Shown: positions 37,741 to 47,669, counted from the first letter of the stretch. The stretch is DNA of 64,000 bases from Atopomonas sediminilitoris (GCF_022601735.1 NZ_JAKUMM010000001.1:62001-126000); one strand, 5' to 3'. Numbers and translations are program-made. Notes: a model not told the origin generated them from the letters alone.

Positions 37741-40700
37741 ATGAAAAGAATGCTAATTAACGCAACTCAACCCGAAGAGTTGCGCGTTGCACTGGTAGAC
37801 GGCCAGCGTCTGTTTGATTTGGACATCGAATCCGGTGCCCGTGAGCAGAAAAAAGCCAACATCTACAAAGGGCGCATCACTCGCGTCGAACCCAGCCTAG
37901 AAGCGGCTTTTGTCGACTACGGCTCGGATCGCCACGGCTTCCTCCCCCTCAAAGAAATTTCGCGCGAATACTTCAAAAAAGGCGTCGACGGTCGTGCCAG
38001 CATTAAAGAATTGCTGAGCGAAGGCCAAGAAATCGTCGTGCAAGTCGAGAAAGAAGAGCGTGGCAACAAGGGCGCGGCCCTGACCACCTTCATCTCGCTA
38101 GCCGGCCGCTACATGGTGTTGATGCCCAACAACCCGCGTGCCGGTGGCATTTCGCGCCGCATTGAAGGCGAAGAGCGCAACGAACTGCGCGAGGCCTTGA
38201 ACGGTCTGAACACCCCCGCCGATATGGGCCTGATCGTCCGTACCGCCGGCCTCGGCCGCTCCAGCGAAGAGCTGCAGTGGGACTTGGACTACCTGCTGCA
38301 GCTGTGGAGCGCCATCAGTGAGGCATCCACCCAGCGCGCCGCACCGTTTTTGATCTACCAAGAAAGCAACGTCATCATCCGCGCCATCCGCGACTATCTG
38401 CGTCAGGACATCGGCGAAGTATTGGTCGACACTCACGCCGCCTACGAAGAAGCACTGGCTTTCGTGCAGCAGGTGATGCCGAATTACCAAAGCAAGATCA
38501 AGCTGTACCAAGACAGCGTGCCGCTGTTTAACCGCTTCCAGATCGAAAGCCAGATTGAGTCGGCCTTCGCCCGCGAAGTGAAGCTGCCTTCTGGTGGCTC
38601 GTTGGTGATCGACCCGACCGAAGCTTTGGTGTCCATCGACATCAACTCGGCACGCGCCACCAAAGGCGGCGACATCGAAGAAACCGCCCTGCAAACCAAC
38701 CTTGAAGCCGCTGAAGAAATCGCCCGCCAACTGCGCCTGCGCGACATCGGCGGCTTGATCGTGATCGACTTCATCGACATGACGCCGGCAAAAAACCAGC
38801 GCGCGGTGGAAGAAAAAGTCCGCGAAAGCCTCGAAGCCGACCGCGCCCGCGTGCAAGTCGGTCGCATTTCGCGCTTTGGCCTTCTGGAAATGTCACGCCA
38901 ACGTCTGCGCCCCTCCCTGCGTGAAACCAGCGGCATCGTCTGCCCACGCTGTAATGGTCAAGGCATCATTCGTGACGTTGAATCGCTGTCACTGGCGATT
39001 CTGCGCCTGATCGAAGAAGAGGCCCTGAAAGAGCGCACAGCTGAAGTTCGCGCCCACGTGCCACTGCAAGTAGCGGCGTTCTTGCTCAACGAGAAGCGCA
39101 ACGCCATTACCCGCACTGAGCTACGCACCAAAGTGCGCATCGTGATTCTGCCGAGCGAGCAGCTAGAAACGCCGCACTTTGAAGTGCAGCGCCTGCGCGA
39201 CGACAGCCCGGAAGTGCAAAGCCTGCAGCTGAGCTACGAAATGGCTGAGCACGAGCATGAGCACACCCAAGAAGCGCCGCCGGCGGCCACCCGCACCTTG
39301 GTTCGCCAAGAAGCGGCGGTGAAAAGCTTGGCGCCAACGCGTACCGCCCCACCAACACCACAAGCTGAAGCACCTGTGGCAGCGGCAGCGGTTGCCGAGC
39401 AGCCGAGCATGTTCAAAGGCTTGATCAAGTCGCTGGTTGGTCTGTTTGCCCGCGAACAAGCGCCGCAAGCAGAAGCCAAGCCCAGCAAGCAAGACGACAG
39501 CCAAAGCGAGCGCAACGAGCGTCGTCGCGAAGGTCGTAACAACCGTCGTAACCGTGACGAGCAACGCGGCGAGCGTGGCGGCCGTAACCGTCGCAACGAC
39601 AAGCGTAACGAGCGCGACACCACTGAGCCGCGCGAGCAGGACAACAGCAACAACGCCAACAGCGAAGCGCAAGAAGCAGAACGTCGCGAGCGTCGTGAGC
39701 GCAACGAGCAGCGCCGTGCCGAGCAGCGTGCGCGCCGCGAAGCCGAGCGTGCTGAGCGTGCCGAACGCAAAGCCGAGCAAAGCAAAGCTGAGCAAGACAA
39801 CGAGCGCACCGAGCAAGCGGCTAGCGACAGCCAAAATGATGCGCAAGACAACGACAACAACAGCGATGACAACGACTCACAGCGTCCACGTCGCCGCTCG
39901 CGTGGTCAGCGTCGCCGCAGCAACCGCCGCGAGCGCATGCGCGATGCCGGCATTGAAGACGGCAACGATGATGGCAGCGACAACAGCGATGGCAACAACG
40001 CCGAAGCAAGCGCCAACAGCACGGCACCGATCGCCGCAGCCGCAGCCGCAGAGACCGCTGTTGCCACCAGCGAGCCCCTCAACACTGACGCCGACAATAC
40101 GCCAGCGAGCAGTGAACCCGCTGCTGAAGGCAATGAACGCCCTGCGCGCGCCCCACGTGAGCGCCGCGAGCGTCGTGAGCGCAAGCCGCGCGAAGCGCGC
40201 TCCAGCGATGAAGCCGTGAGCGACGAAGCCGTTAGCAAAGAAGCGCTCAACAATGAAACCAGCAGTGAAGCGCCCGCCGATACTGCCACTAGCAACGTAG
40301 CAGAAGCATCCGCCAATCGTGACGAGCCTGTGCCCGCACCAAGCACTGCCGTGCCGGTTGCGGAAAACAACGCCACAGAAGCCAGCCACGAAGCGCCAGC
40401 AGCAGTGACTGCCGAAGCCGCACCGGTTGCCAACGCGCCTCAAGCCACCGCAGCAGTAGCCCCAGCAGTGGCCGCCGAACCAGCGGTAGAAAACACCGGC
40501 GCACGTGCGGCTAACGACCCGCGCGAGCGTCGTCGTCTTCGCCTTGAAGCGGAGCGTCAAGCCAAGCTGGCCGCCGAAGCTGCCGCAGCCGCACCTGCTG
40601 CCGTTGACGCCCCTGCCGCCGAAGCTGACGACTCAGCGGCACCTGCCACTGAGTCTGAGCCAGCCCCAGCGCCTGCTGAGGTCGCTGCGCCCATAGCCAG

Positions 40701-40800
40701 TGAAGCCGTCAACAACAGCGAAGCAGCAGCCGAAGCGCCCGCCGTAGAAGCTGAGACTGAAGCTGAAGCTGAAAAGACCGAAGACAGTAAAGCGCAATAA
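37741..40800 (+). CDS. rne: ribonuclease E
   Basis: RNase E starts most mRNA decay and processes rRNA and tRNA. This protein has 1019 residues. The catalytic half is conventional: S1 domain near 35-120, metal-binding Asp in [13 protein letters not shown] (about 300) and VIDFIDM (about 343), and the zinc-link CPRCNGQG (about 401), which joins subunits into the tetramer. From about 510 the tail is disordered: an Arg-rich/acidic block (about 585-745, [18 protein letters not shown]), then an Ala/Glu-rich region. A short amphipathic stretch, [14 protein letters not shown], near 557-570 resembles the membrane-anchoring segment. The tail should hold the degradosome. Confidence 0.97.
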   Translation: MKRMLINATQPEELRVALVDGQRLFDLDIESGAREQKKANIYKGRITRVEPSLEAAFVDYGSDRHGFLPLKEISREYFKKGVDGRASIKELLSEGQEIVVQVEKEERGNKGAALTTFISLAGRYMVLMPNNPRAGGISRRIEGEERNELREALNGLNTPADMGLIVRTAGLGRSSEELQWDLDYLLQLWSAISEASTQRAAPFLIYQESNVIIRAIRDYLRQDIGEVLVDTHAAYEEALAFVQQVMPNYQSKIKLYQDSVPLFNRFQIESQIESAFAREVKLPSGGSLVIDPTEALVSIDINSARATKGGDIEETALQTNLEAAEEIARQLRLRDIGGLIVIDFIDMTPAKNQRAVEEKVRESLEADRARVQVGRISRFGLLEMSRQRLRPSLRETSGIVCPRCNGQGIIRDVESLSLAILRLIEEEALKERTAEVRAHVPLQVAAFLLNEKRNAITRTELRTKVRIVILPSEQLETPHFEVQRLRDDSPEVQSLQLSYEMAEHEHEHTQEAPPAATRTLVRQEAAVKSLAPTRTAPPTPQAEAPVAAAAVAEQPSMFKGLIKSLVGLFAREQAPQAEAKPSKQDDSQSERNERRREGRNNRRNRDEQRGERGGRNRRNDKRNERDTTEPREQDNSNNANSEAQEAERRERRERNEQRRAEQRARREAERAERAERKAEQSKAEQDNERTEQAASDSQNDAQDNDNNSDDNDSQRPRRRSRGQRRRSNRRERMRDAGIEDGNDDGSDNSDGNNAEASANSTAPIAAAAAAETAVATSEPLNTDADNTPASSEPAAEGNERPARAPRERRERRERKPREARSSDEAVSDEAVSKEALNNETSSEAPADTATSNVAEASANRDEPVPAPSTAVPVAENNATEASHEAPAAVTAEAAPVANAPQATAAVAPAVAAEPAVENTGARAANDPRERRRLRLEAERQAKLAAEAAAAAPAAVDAPAAEADDSAAPATESEPAPAPAEVAAPIASEAVNNSEAAAEAPAVEAETEAEAEKTEDSKAQ

Positions 40801-40817
40801 CGCTTTCGCCTCTTCGA

Positions 40818-40846
40818 CAACAAGCCGGCCCTGTGCCGGCTTGTTG
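40818..40846 (+). terminator. intrinsic terminator of rne
   Basis: A 12-bp perfect stem (CAACAAGCCGGC and its complement) with a 5-base loop, followed by CGTTTTT. Confidence 0.85.
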
Positions 40847-40941
40847 CGTTTTTAGCCCACCATTGCTCAGGCCATTCTCACTGACGTTACAGGTCAGCCC
40901 GCTACAGTCCGCGCAGCCGTTGAGGTTCATAAAAAAGTACC

Positions 40942-40969
40942 CAAGCTGTTTCATCGATGAAACAGCTTG
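40942..40969. promoter_or_regulatory. perfect 28-bp palindrome, candidate enhancer of fap
   Basis: CAAGCTGTTTCATC is followed directly by its exact reverse complement. It lies 155 bases upstream of the sigma-54 -24 box, the usual distance for an activator's upstream site. It has no T-run on either side, so it is not a normal terminator. The VpsR-like regulator encoded after the operon is the natural candidate to bind it. Confidence 0.6.
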
Positions 40970-41091
40970 CTGTGCTATCGCGGTGCACGCCCGACAAACA
41001 GTCAGCTCCGCGCACAACAAGCTCACTGCCAGCCCTGTTGTGATAGCCGCGCGTTACGCCAAGGCAGTCTCTTTAACCCCTTTTAGCAACA

Positions 41092-41104
41092 TAACCAATT
41101 GATT
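41092..41104 (-). promoter_or_regulatory. IHF site between enhancer and fap promoter
   Basis: The minus strand reads AATCAATTGGTTA, an exact match to the IHF consensus WATCAANNNNTTR. It lies 20 bases upstream of the -24 box. IHF bending at such places brings a sigma-54 activator to the polymerase. Confidence 0.6.
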
Positions 41105-41123
41105 TAAAAAGACTTTATTAAAG

Positions 41124-41139
41124 CGGCACAACACCTGCT
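41124..41139 (+). promoter_or_regulatory. sigma-54 promoter of fapA
   Basis: CGGCACA-ACAC-CTGCT fits TGGCACR-N4-TTGCW with two mismatches. The invariant GG (41125-41126) and GC (41137-41138) are exactly ten bases apart. Transcription would start near 41150, 25 bases before fapA. Confidence 0.7.
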
Positions 41140-41174
41140 CTACACCCCGCACACTCAGCAAGGCGAGCAGGAAC

Positions 41175-41615
41175 ATGGACACCCCCCGCACAAGGAATCG
41201 GCATGCGCTCACCCTGACCGCACTGTTTGCCACGCTCATCGCTGGCACCTCACCCAGCCAAGCCGATCCCGGCGACATAGTGATTCAACGCCAAGTTCAA
41301 CCGCGCACCCTCAGCCAACATTGGTTCACCCCTGACCCCAACCCCACCACCGTTAACCCTGGGGTCTATAGCCAAGAAGTCAGCGATGCCGACTTTGCCC
41401 AAGTCAGTAGCCAAACCCAACGCAGCCTACAACCCAGCACAGTCCAGCAGCCGTTAAACACATTGCAGCAGACGGTGCAGCACGGCACAGGCACACAACA
41501 ACGCAGTGGCAATGCGGCCAGCGGCAATCACATCAGCGGCAGCGTTAATCGCGCCATAAGCCAAGGGCTTAGCCCACTGCGCAACTTGGGCGGCCTTGCC
41601 GGAGGTGCACAGTGA
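41175..41615 (+). CDS. fapA: Fap amyloid operon protein FapA
   Basis: A 146-residue secreted protein and first gene of the operon. The signal peptide ends near SQA-DPG (about residue 30). The mature part has low complexity, rich in Q, S, N and T, with EVSDADFAQVSS, an echo of VSDADLANIRGK in the FapE-like protein. In Pseudomonas, FapA behaves as a periplasmic chaperone-like factor that limits early FapC polymerisation. Assignment rests on position, length and composition; by sequence alone it would be hard to name. Its stop overlaps the fapB start (GTGA). Confidence 0.75.
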   Translation: MDTPRTRNRHALTLTALFATLIAGTSPSQADPGDIVIQRQVQPRTLSQHWFTPDPNPTTVNPGVYSQEVSDADFAQVSSQTQRSLQPSTVQQPLNTLQQTVQHGTGTQQRSGNAASGNHISGSVNRAISQGLSPLRNLGGLAGGAQ

Positions 41616-42199
41616 ACAAACGCTTGTGCAGCACCTCACTGCTAGCCGCCTTACTCTGGCCCGCGCTAGCTAGCGCTGAAGAAATCGCAATCAATGACCA
41701 AGCCCTGATCCACAACAGCGGTCAGTTCAACAGCGGCTTAGTCTCGATCAACCAAGCGGCTGGCGAGCACAACCAACAAAGCAACCAGCGGGTGATTCAG
41801 CAAGGCGGCAGCGCAGGGCCTAGCGCCCAGCTCAATCAATTCAATAGCAATGCCATCAGCAATACCGCACGGCAAGCCAGTGCCGAGATTGAAGGCGCCG
41901 CCTTTGCCAATAGCGCTGGAGTTTTAAGCGTTAACCAGAGTGCCGGAGCAGCCAACCAGCAAGCCAACCTGTTTGTTTTGCACTGCGCTGAAACCGCGCT
42001 GAATGACCAAGAGCTCGCCAGCGCCAGCGCTTTAACTCAAGTCAATACCAGCTCCCCCGCCCTTGAAGGTGACTATCGCGTCGCGCTTGATGAGCAAGCC
42101 TTCGTCAACAGTCGCGGCGTGGTGCAGCTCAACCAGAGCGCCGGTGTCGGCAACCGTACTGCCAACACCATCAGCATCAGAGTCCTGGAAGGACTCTGA
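41612..42199 (+). CDS. fapB: Fap minor amyloid subunit FapB (nucleator)
   Basis: A 195-residue secreted protein. GTG start with GGAGGT five bases upstream, overlapping fapA. After the signal peptide (to about ASA-EEI) come three imperfect repeats: FNSGLVSINQAAGEHNQQSN, FANSAGVLSVNQSAGAANQQ and FVNSRGVVQLNQSAGVGNRT. These share the amyloid pattern (S/N)-G-V-x-x-(I/V/L)-NQ-(S/A)-AG-x-x-N with FapC but lack the exact GNVGxNxAAG core. In Pseudomonas, FapB nucleates FapC fibres. One unpaired Cys (VLHCAET) lies between repeats 2 and 3. Confidence 0.8.
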   Translation: MNKRLCSTSLLAALLWPALASAEEIAINDQALIHNSGQFNSGLVSINQAAGEHNQQSNQRVIQQGGSAGPSAQLNQFNSNAISNTARQASAEIEGAAFANSAGVLSVNQSAGAANQQANLFVLHCAETALNDQELASASALTQVNTSSPALEGDYRVALDEQAFVNSRGVVQLNQSAGVGNRTANTISIRVLEGL

Positions 42200-42231
42200 A
42201 TTACCGACCCACTGTCGCAAGGAGACAGACC

Positions 42232-43179
42232 ATGAAAACTTCATTCATCCTCAAGCCGTTATCCGCAGCACTGGTACTAGGCCTTTCGGCTGGTGCTTGG
42301 GCTGACCTTTACCCGTTTGACCCTCAACGCACCAGTGCGGCCGTGGTCCTCGATGGCCAGAGCAGCAGTGATAACGAAGTGACTAACGAGGGCACCATCA
42401 ACGATGCCACCCTGACTGAGGCCATCAACAGCAACTCAGGTAACGTCGGCGCCAACGTGGCCGCCGGTGACAACAACCAACAGGCCAATGCGGCCTCACT
42501 GTCGAGCGCGGATGCCGCCTTTGTCTTTGCCGGTGTGGGCATCGAGCAAAGCGCCAGCAATAACACGCTCAACAACTACAGCAACCCCAACACCGCCAGC
42601 TTGAGCAATGCCATCAACGGCAACTCGGGTAATGTCGGCGCCAACATTGCCGCGGGCAACTACAACCAACAAAAGAACGATGCGGCCATTGCGGTCTCCA
42701 GTTCAGCACGCGGTGCTACGGCGATGAGTGCCGCCACACAGACCTCTGCTGGCAATAGCACCGACAACAACGGCACCTTGGAATACCGCAGCGTGGCTGG
42801 GGTATCGCTCAATGTGGGGCTGCAAGGCAGCTACGAGGGAACATCCAATCAAACTAATGATGTGTACCCGGATATTCATCTCGACGGCGACCACCCCAAT
42901 GGTGGCGGCCTCTATGGTCATATCGACTACGACAACCAAGGCGACACTAACGACAAGTTTGAGTTTGCTGAGCAAGGCACGCTAGAGCTTGCTGGCAGCG
43001 CCTCTGGTCGCCTCGTCGTGGTCAACGGCTTTGCCACCCCCGTCACCAACAGTGCGACCTTGACCAACTCGGTTAATGGCAACAGCGGCAACGTGGGCGT
43101 CAACATTGCTGCCGGCGGTGGCAATCAGCAAAGCAACTCGCTGGCGATTGCTGCGGGCTGCCAAGTGTGCGCCGATTGA
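42232..43179 (+). CDS. fapC: Fap major amyloid subunit FapC
   Basis: The 315-residue fibre protein. Signal peptide to about AWA-DLY (residue 24). Three well-conserved repeats, each close to NSGNVGxNxAAGxxNQQxN, lie around residues 65-90, 125-150 and 280-305. The linker between repeats 1 and 2 is short (about 30 residues) and that between 2 and 3 is long (about 130 residues) and Asp/Gly-rich, as in Pseudomonas FapC. It ends in the characteristic CxxC (GCQVCAD). Strong ribosome site AAGGAGA. Extracellular after export through FapF. Confidence 0.9.
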   Translation: MKTSFILKPLSAALVLGLSAGAWADLYPFDPQRTSAAVVLDGQSSSDNEVTNEGTINDATLTEAINSNSGNVGANVAAGDNNQQANAASLSSADAAFVFAGVGIEQSASNNTLNNYSNPNTASLSNAINGNSGNVGANIAAGNYNQQKNDAAIAVSSSARGATAMSAATQTSAGNSTDNNGTLEYRSVAGVSLNVGLQGSYEGTSNQTNDVYPDIHLDGDHPNGGGLYGHIDYDNQGDTNDKFEFAEQGTLELAGSASGRLVVVNGFATPVTNSATLTNSVNGNSGNVGVNIAAGGGNQQSNSLAIAAGCQVCAD

Positions 43180-43238
43180 TCCGCTAAGTATCAAAGGGGG
43201 CTAGCCGTTCGGCCCCCTTGATCCTTGAGCCTAACGCC

Positions 43239-43931
43239 ATGCGCTATTTAATGCTGTCACTGCTCTGCCTGCTTCTGACCTCTACTGGCCTGAGCAGCGC
43301 TGCGGACAACAAACCGTTTGCTGCCCTACCCGGTGGTCAACTGATTTTTAAACCAGTGCAAAGCGTGCGCGAACGACGCTTTCACAACTTGGTTGAACAA
43401 AAAACTGATTTCAGCTGCGGCGCCGCCGCCGTAGCAACGCTGCTGCAACAAGCCTACGGGCGGGATGTGGATGAGGCCGAAGTCATCAACGGCATGCTTA
43501 AGTTGGCCGATGCTGAACTGGTGCAGCAGCAAGGCTTTTCCATGCTCGACATGAAGCACTACGCCGCCAGCCTTGGAATGCGCGCACGCGGCTACCGGCT
43601 GCGCGCCGATCAGCTCCATCAAGTCAGCATCCCTACCATCGTGTTGATGGAGATTCGCGGCTACAAACACTTTGTGGTGCTGCAACGCGCCAGTCGCGAG
43701 CACGTCTACATCGGCGACCCGGCACTAGGCCATCAACGCTACAGCCTCGATACGTTTACTAAAGGCTGGAACGGCATTGTGTTTGCGCTCATCGGCCAAG
43801 GTTATGACCGCAACAACGCACTGCTCAGCCCGCCCGAACCGCTCACCGCGCGCGACCGGCTGAACCGCTTTCAGCCGGTCGAGGATGCCCAGTTAGTCGA
43901 GTTCGGCTTTTTACACAGCGATCTTTTTTAA
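43239..43931 (+). CDS. fapD: Fap C39-family peptidase FapD
   Basis: A 230-residue periplasmic C39 peptidase-like protein. The catalytic Cys is in TDFSCGAAAVATLL (about residue 60), with His in YKHFVVLQ and Asp in YIGDPALG completing the triad, so it should be active. FapD is needed for Fap secretion and probably trims another Fap protein. I chose ATG 43239, which gives a clean signal peptide (MRYLMLSLLCLLLTS); a TTG at 43218 in the same frame is less likely. It lies 59 bases after fapC. Confidence 0.9.
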   Translation: MRYLMLSLLCLLLTSTGLSSAADNKPFAALPGGQLIFKPVQSVRERRFHNLVEQKTDFSCGAAAVATLLQQAYGRDVDEAEVINGMLKLADAELVQQQGFSMLDMKHYAASLGMRARGYRLRADQLHQVSIPTIVLMEIRGYKHFVVLQRASREHVYIGDPALGHQRYSLDTFTKGWNGIVFALIGQGYDRNNALLSPPEPLTARDRLNRFQPVEDAQLVEFGFLHSDLF

Positions 43932-43986
43932 CATGGCCACCTTGTGTGGCCAGTCAACGGGGCATGGATACCTCGGGAGTCTCACC

Positions 43987-44706
43987 ATGAAGGTCATTAC
44001 CGTTGTACTCGCCACCAGCCTCAGCCTCGCGCCTATGGTGCAGGCCCAAGAGTTGTTTAGCCCGGCCGAAGTCAGTGACGCCGACCTTGCCAACATTCGT
44101 GGCAAGTTTGTGCTGCCCGACCGCATCGTCCATTTCGGCATCAGCATGACCACCCTGTGGAGCGCCAGTAATGGCCAACAGCTCGGCGCGCAGGTGAGCC
44201 TTAATCTACAAAGCAATGCTCAGCCGGTACTGAACATTCAGTTCATCGACCAAGCGGGTAACGGCGTGCTACCGGCCGGGCAAGGGCAAATCATTGGCGG
44301 CAACGCCCTGGCCGATGTTCAAGGCATTGCACAAAGCACCCGTGTCGCCGGTAGCGCCAACAGCGCGCTCAATGGTTTACACCTCAACATCAGCAACGCC
44401 GCGCCGAGTAACTCAGCCGCACTGCCGGCCAGCGAGCAACGCAGCCTCACCAATGCACTGGGCACCGTGCAGGTAGCGATTGACCAAGGCGGGTTGCGCG
44501 TAGCGCTGAATACCGCCAGCCAAGGCAATGCGTGGCAAAACCTCGGCGGCGGCGGACTCAATCAAGGCGTGGCGATCAGCGGCCAACTCAATCGCGTCAG
44601 CAATCTGACCCAACTCAACGTTGCCCTAAAGGACGCCCAAGGTGCTTCACCGGCCAGCCAACAGGCGTGGCAAACCTTACAAACACTGCGACCGGCTGGT
44701 TATTGA
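43987..44706 (+). CDS. fapE: Fap accessory/minor fibre protein FapE
   Basis: A 239-residue secreted protein in the FapE position. ATG 43987 gives a proper signal peptide (MKVITVVLATSLSLAPMVQA); an in-frame ATG at 43933 would add 18 residues without hydrophobic character. The mature part begins FSPAEVSDADLANIRGKFVLP and is rich in N, Q, A and L with no cysteine. The VSDADLANIRGK segment also occurs, weaker, in FapA. In Pseudomonas, FapE is found in fibres and helps export. The gene is recognised mostly by place and composition. Confidence 0.78.
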   Translation: MKVITVVLATSLSLAPMVQAQELFSPAEVSDADLANIRGKFVLPDRIVHFGISMTTLWSASNGQQLGAQVSLNLQSNAQPVLNIQFIDQAGNGVLPAGQGQIIGGNALADVQGIAQSTRVAGSANSALNGLHLNISNAAPSNSAALPASEQRSLTNALGTVQVAIDQGGLRVALNTASQGNAWQNLGGGGLNQGVAISGQLNRVSNLTQLNVALKDAQGASPASQQAWQTLQTLRPAGY

Positions 44707-44762
44707 ACTAGGCTGACACTGATCAAAAAATAATCAACCAATAAAAACACAAGGACGTTGCC

Positions 44763-46010
44763 ATGCCTGCCATGCCGATAAAACGCCCAACCTTGTTGCT
44801 GATTGCCGCCAGCTGCGCCTTTAGCGCGCCCTTACAAGCGGCCAGCGATGCCGAAGTAGCGGCCTTACGCGCCGAGCTAAAAGCGATGCAAGACCGCTAC
44901 CAGACTCAGCAAAATGCGTTGATGGTGCTAGAGCAGCGCCTACGCCAAGTCGAAGCACGCACACCTGCTAACTACGCTGCCAGCAGCCAAGGCGGCACTG
45001 CGGTGGCCAGCAACAGTACGCGCTACGGCAGCGCATTAAAAAGCACCGAAGAAGCGCCACAGAGTGTTGAAAATCTCTACAACGAAGCCAGCGGCTTTTT
45101 TGGTGGCGGCAGCTTTAGCCTCGAACCCGGCATCACCTACAGCCGTGCCGATACGCGCCAACTGTTTTTAAACGGCTTTCTTGCGCTGGATTCGATCTTT
45201 TTAGGCAATCTGGGTGTCGATCAGATTGGCTCCGACTTACTGACCATGGACGTCACGGGGCGCTACAACTGGAATCAACGCTGGCAGTTCGACATCAACG
45301 TGCCGTTTGTCTATCGCTCCAGCACCTATGAATCTGCCGGCGCGAATGGCTCCAGCACCCAGGTATCCGACCAAAGCGTGACGCAAGACCCGGAGCTGGG
45401 TGACATCAGTTTTGGCGTGTCGTACAAGTTCCTCGACGAGACCCTCAGCAGCCCAGACGCCGTGGTCAGCATGCGCTTGCGCGCGCCCACCGGTCGGGAC
45501 CCTTACGGCATCAAAGTGCGCCAAGTACCGGGCAACAACAACTTGTTTGTGCCGGACGAGCTGCCCACCGGCAATGGTGTGTGGGCACTCACCACAGGCT
45601 TATCGCTGGTCAAAACCGTCGACCCTGCGGTGTTGTTCGGCAACATCGCCTACACCCACAACTTTGAAGAAGATTTCTCTGACATCAGCCCCACCGACGG
45701 GGTCAAACAAAAGGGCACGGTGCGCTTAGGCGACTGGATTCAATACGGCTTAGGCACCGCCTTCGCCTTGAATGAACGCATGAGCTTGTCACTCTCGTTT
45801 TCCCACTTGATCAGCCAAAAAAGCAAAATCAAAGCGCAAGGCGGCAGCTTCACCTCCATCACCGGCAGCGACGCCAGCGCCGGTTACTTCAATGTCGGCA
45901 TGACCTTCGCCTACGACGAAGACCTGACCATAGTGCCCAACCTAGCCATCGGCTTAACCCCCGATGCGCCGGACTTCACCTTTAGTTTGAAGTTTCCCTA
46001 TTACTTTTGA
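44763..46010 (+). CDS. fapF: Fap outer-membrane secretion pore FapF
   Basis: A 415-residue outer-membrane protein. Signal peptide to about LQA-ASD (residue 28), then a short coiled coil ([30 protein letters not shown], about 30-67), a linker, and a beta-barrel domain of alternating strands ending in a terminal Phe (FSLKFPYYF). This matches FapF, whose coiled-coil N-terminus gates a trimeric 12-strand barrel that secretes FapB, FapC and FapE. AAGGACG precedes the ATG. Last gene of the operon. Confidence 0.92.
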   Translation: MPAMPIKRPTLLLIAASCAFSAPLQAASDAEVAALRAELKAMQDRYQTQQNALMVLEQRLRQVEARTPANYAASSQGGTAVASNSTRYGSALKSTEEAPQSVENLYNEASGFFGGGSFSLEPGITYSRADTRQLFLNGFLALDSIFLGNLGVDQIGSDLLTMDVTGRYNWNQRWQFDINVPFVYRSSTYESAGANGSSTQVSDQSVTQDPELGDISFGVSYKFLDETLSSPDAVVSMRLRAPTGRDPYGIKVRQVPGNNNLFVPDELPTGNGVWALTTGLSLVKTVDPAVLFGNIAYTHNFEEDFSDISPTDGVKQKGTVRLGDWIQYGLGTAFALNERMSLSLSFSHLISQKSKIKAQGGSFTSITGSDASAGYFNVGMTFAYDEDLTIVPNLAIGLTPDAPDFTFSLKFPYYF

Positions 46011-46017
46011 TGGCCCA

Positions 46018-46036
46018 GACGCAGCTCGTCTGCGTC
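46018..46036. terminator. hairpin after fapF
   Basis: Perfect stem GACGCAG/CTGCGTC with a 5-base loop, eight bases past the fapF stop. No T-run, so termination may be weak or Rho-assisted. Confidence 0.35.
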
Positions 46037-46128
46037 GAGCATCTACGGCTGGTAAGACAGCTACACTCATAGCAAGGTTGGCGTCAGTTTCGACTTCCCC
46101 CGACAGTGGGGTTCGCCTTGCGCACGGA

Positions 46129-47454
46129 TTAGCGCAGGGCGTGTTTATCCAACAGGCGGTAGAGGGTCGGTCGTGAGACGTCCAGCACCCTCGCCGCCTC
46201 GCTGAGGTTGTTGGCATGACAGGCCAAGGCATCAGTTAACGCCTGACGCTCAGCCTGCTCACGATATTCGGTCAGACTACCGCGCAAGCACACATTGATC
46301 TCAGCATCTGCCAGCCCTAAATCCTCGGGCTGCACTTCTTTACCTTCGGCCAGCACTTGTCCGCGACGCACACGATTGGCTAACTCACGAACATTGCCGG
46401 GCCACGCATGATGAGCCATCGCCAGCTGCGCCGCCGCCGAATAGCGGCGTGGGCGGCGACCGGTTTCTTGGCTATACAGCCGGCCAAAATACTCCGCCAA
46501 CTGCGGTATGTCATGGGTACGTTCGCGCAGGGCGGCGGTATGCACGGGCAGCACATTGAGGCGGTAATACAAATCCTCGCGAAAGCGCCCTTCACGCATG
46601 GCGGCGACTAAATCGACATGGGTGGCGGCCAGCACCCGCACATCCACAGGGATCATCTGATTGCCGCCAACGCGCTCGATACAGCGCTCCTGTAAAAAGC
46701 GCAGCAAATTGACCTGCATCTCGTGCGGCAGATCGCCAATCTCATCCAAAAACAGCGTGCCGCCATTGGCTTGCTCGATACGGCCAATCTTACGTTGCGC
46801 CGCGCCGGTAAAGGCACCGCGCTCGTGACCAAACAGCTCTGACTGGATCAACGCCTCTGGAATGGCGCCGCAGTTGATCGCTACAAAGGGCTTAACACGC
46901 CGCACCGAACCACGGTGTAGGCTGCGCGCGACTAACTCTTTACCGGTGCCCGACTCGCCAGTGATCAGTACCGATGAGTCCGTCGGCGCGAGCTTACTCA
47001 GCAGCGCGCGCAACTCGCGCATTACGCGGCTGTCTCCCAATAGCTCTGGCGTGGCTTGCAGCTCAGCCAAGCGGCGACTGCGCAAGCGCGCCATGCCGTA
47101 AGCTCGGCCCAAAGCCACGTGCATGCGTTCGTGGTCGCACGGCAAGGTGTGATAGTCAAAAAACCATTCGCCGACGAAATCAGCCATGTCGCGGTTATGC
47201 AGCATGTCGGCACGCAAAATAGCGATCCACTCGCAGGCCCCGCGCTCCAAAATCGGTTTAAGCGCCGCCGGCGGTAAACAAGCTTCGTGGTTTAAGTCGA
47301 GTAAGCCGATCTGGCTATCGTTGGCGGTGACATGTTCATAGCCACAGGTTTGCAACAGCCAGCCTGATTCTTCTAGGCCGGAAAGTAGCGGCCGGCACGC
47401 TTCACTGGGATTGACCACCAGCAAGCGTCTTTCCCCATCCAACTGGGCTGACAT
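46129..47454 (-). CDS. VpsR-like sigma-54-dependent activator
   Basis: A 441-residue bacterial enhancer-binding protein. The N-terminal ~110 residues resemble the degenerate receiver of VpsR ([20 protein letters not shown]). The AAA+ domain has Walker A GESGTGKE, the intact sigma-54 contact loop GAFTGA (about residue 214), and [10 protein letters not shown] Fis-type helix-turn-helix ends the protein ([19 protein letters not shown]). In Vibrio cholerae, VpsR controls biofilm matrix with c-di-GMP. Lying convergent to fapF and behind a sigma-54 fap promoter, it is the probable fap activator. ATG 47454 follows AAGGAG. Confidence 0.9.
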   Translation of the reverse strand: MSAQLDGERRLLVVNPSEACRPLLSGLEESGWLLQTCGYEHVTANDSQIGLLDLNHEACLPPAALKPILERGACEWIAILRADMLHNRDMADFVGEWFFDYHTLPCDHERMHVALGRAYGMARLRSRRLAELQATPELLGDSRVMRELRALLSKLAPTDSSVLITGESGTGKELVARSLHRGSVRRVKPFVAINCGAIPEALIQSELFGHERGAFTGAAQRKIGRIEQANGGTLFLDEIGDLPHEMQVNLLRFLQERCIERVGGNQMIPVDVRVLAATHVDLVAAMREGRFREDLYYRLNVLPVHTAALRERTHDIPQLAEYFGRLYSQETGRRPRRYSAAAQLAMAHHAWPGNVRELANRVRRGQVLAEGKEVQPEDLGLADAEINVCLRGSLTEYREQAERQALTDALACHANNLSEAARVLDVSRPTLYRLLDKHALR

Positions 47455-47561
47455 GACCACTCCTTGACGCCATTTTTTTGAAAAACCAATAAAAAACAAT
47501 TAGTTATGCGCCCCCCTAAGATAGCAAGCCCTACTATCTGCCATTGACTGTTTGGCTATCA

Positions 47562-47599
47562 AAAAGCCATTAATCAGAATAATTATGCATATGGCTTTT
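47562..47599. repeat. inverted repeat upstream of the di-heme cytochrome gene
   Basis: AAAAGCCAT and ATGGCTTTT, exact 9-base arms 20 bases apart around an AT-rich centre, between the divergent regulator and cytochrome genes. It could be an operator for either. Confidence 0.35.
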
Positions 47600-47669
47600 C
47601 GCGCAGCGCTTGTCAGCTTGCCTTGCGCTGCCTACCCTGTGCGCACCATAAGATAAACATGGAAGTCCT

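Noticed and set aside
39163..40560. Long antisense open frames opposite the rne tail
   Set aside because: They mirror the biased GC-rich codons of the disordered tail; the rne frame is certain and the antisense products are low-complexity.
42400..43140. fapC repeats as a DNA repeat or CRISPR-like array
   Set aside because: The repetition is in protein sequence, in frame and irregularly spaced; it is the amyloid core.
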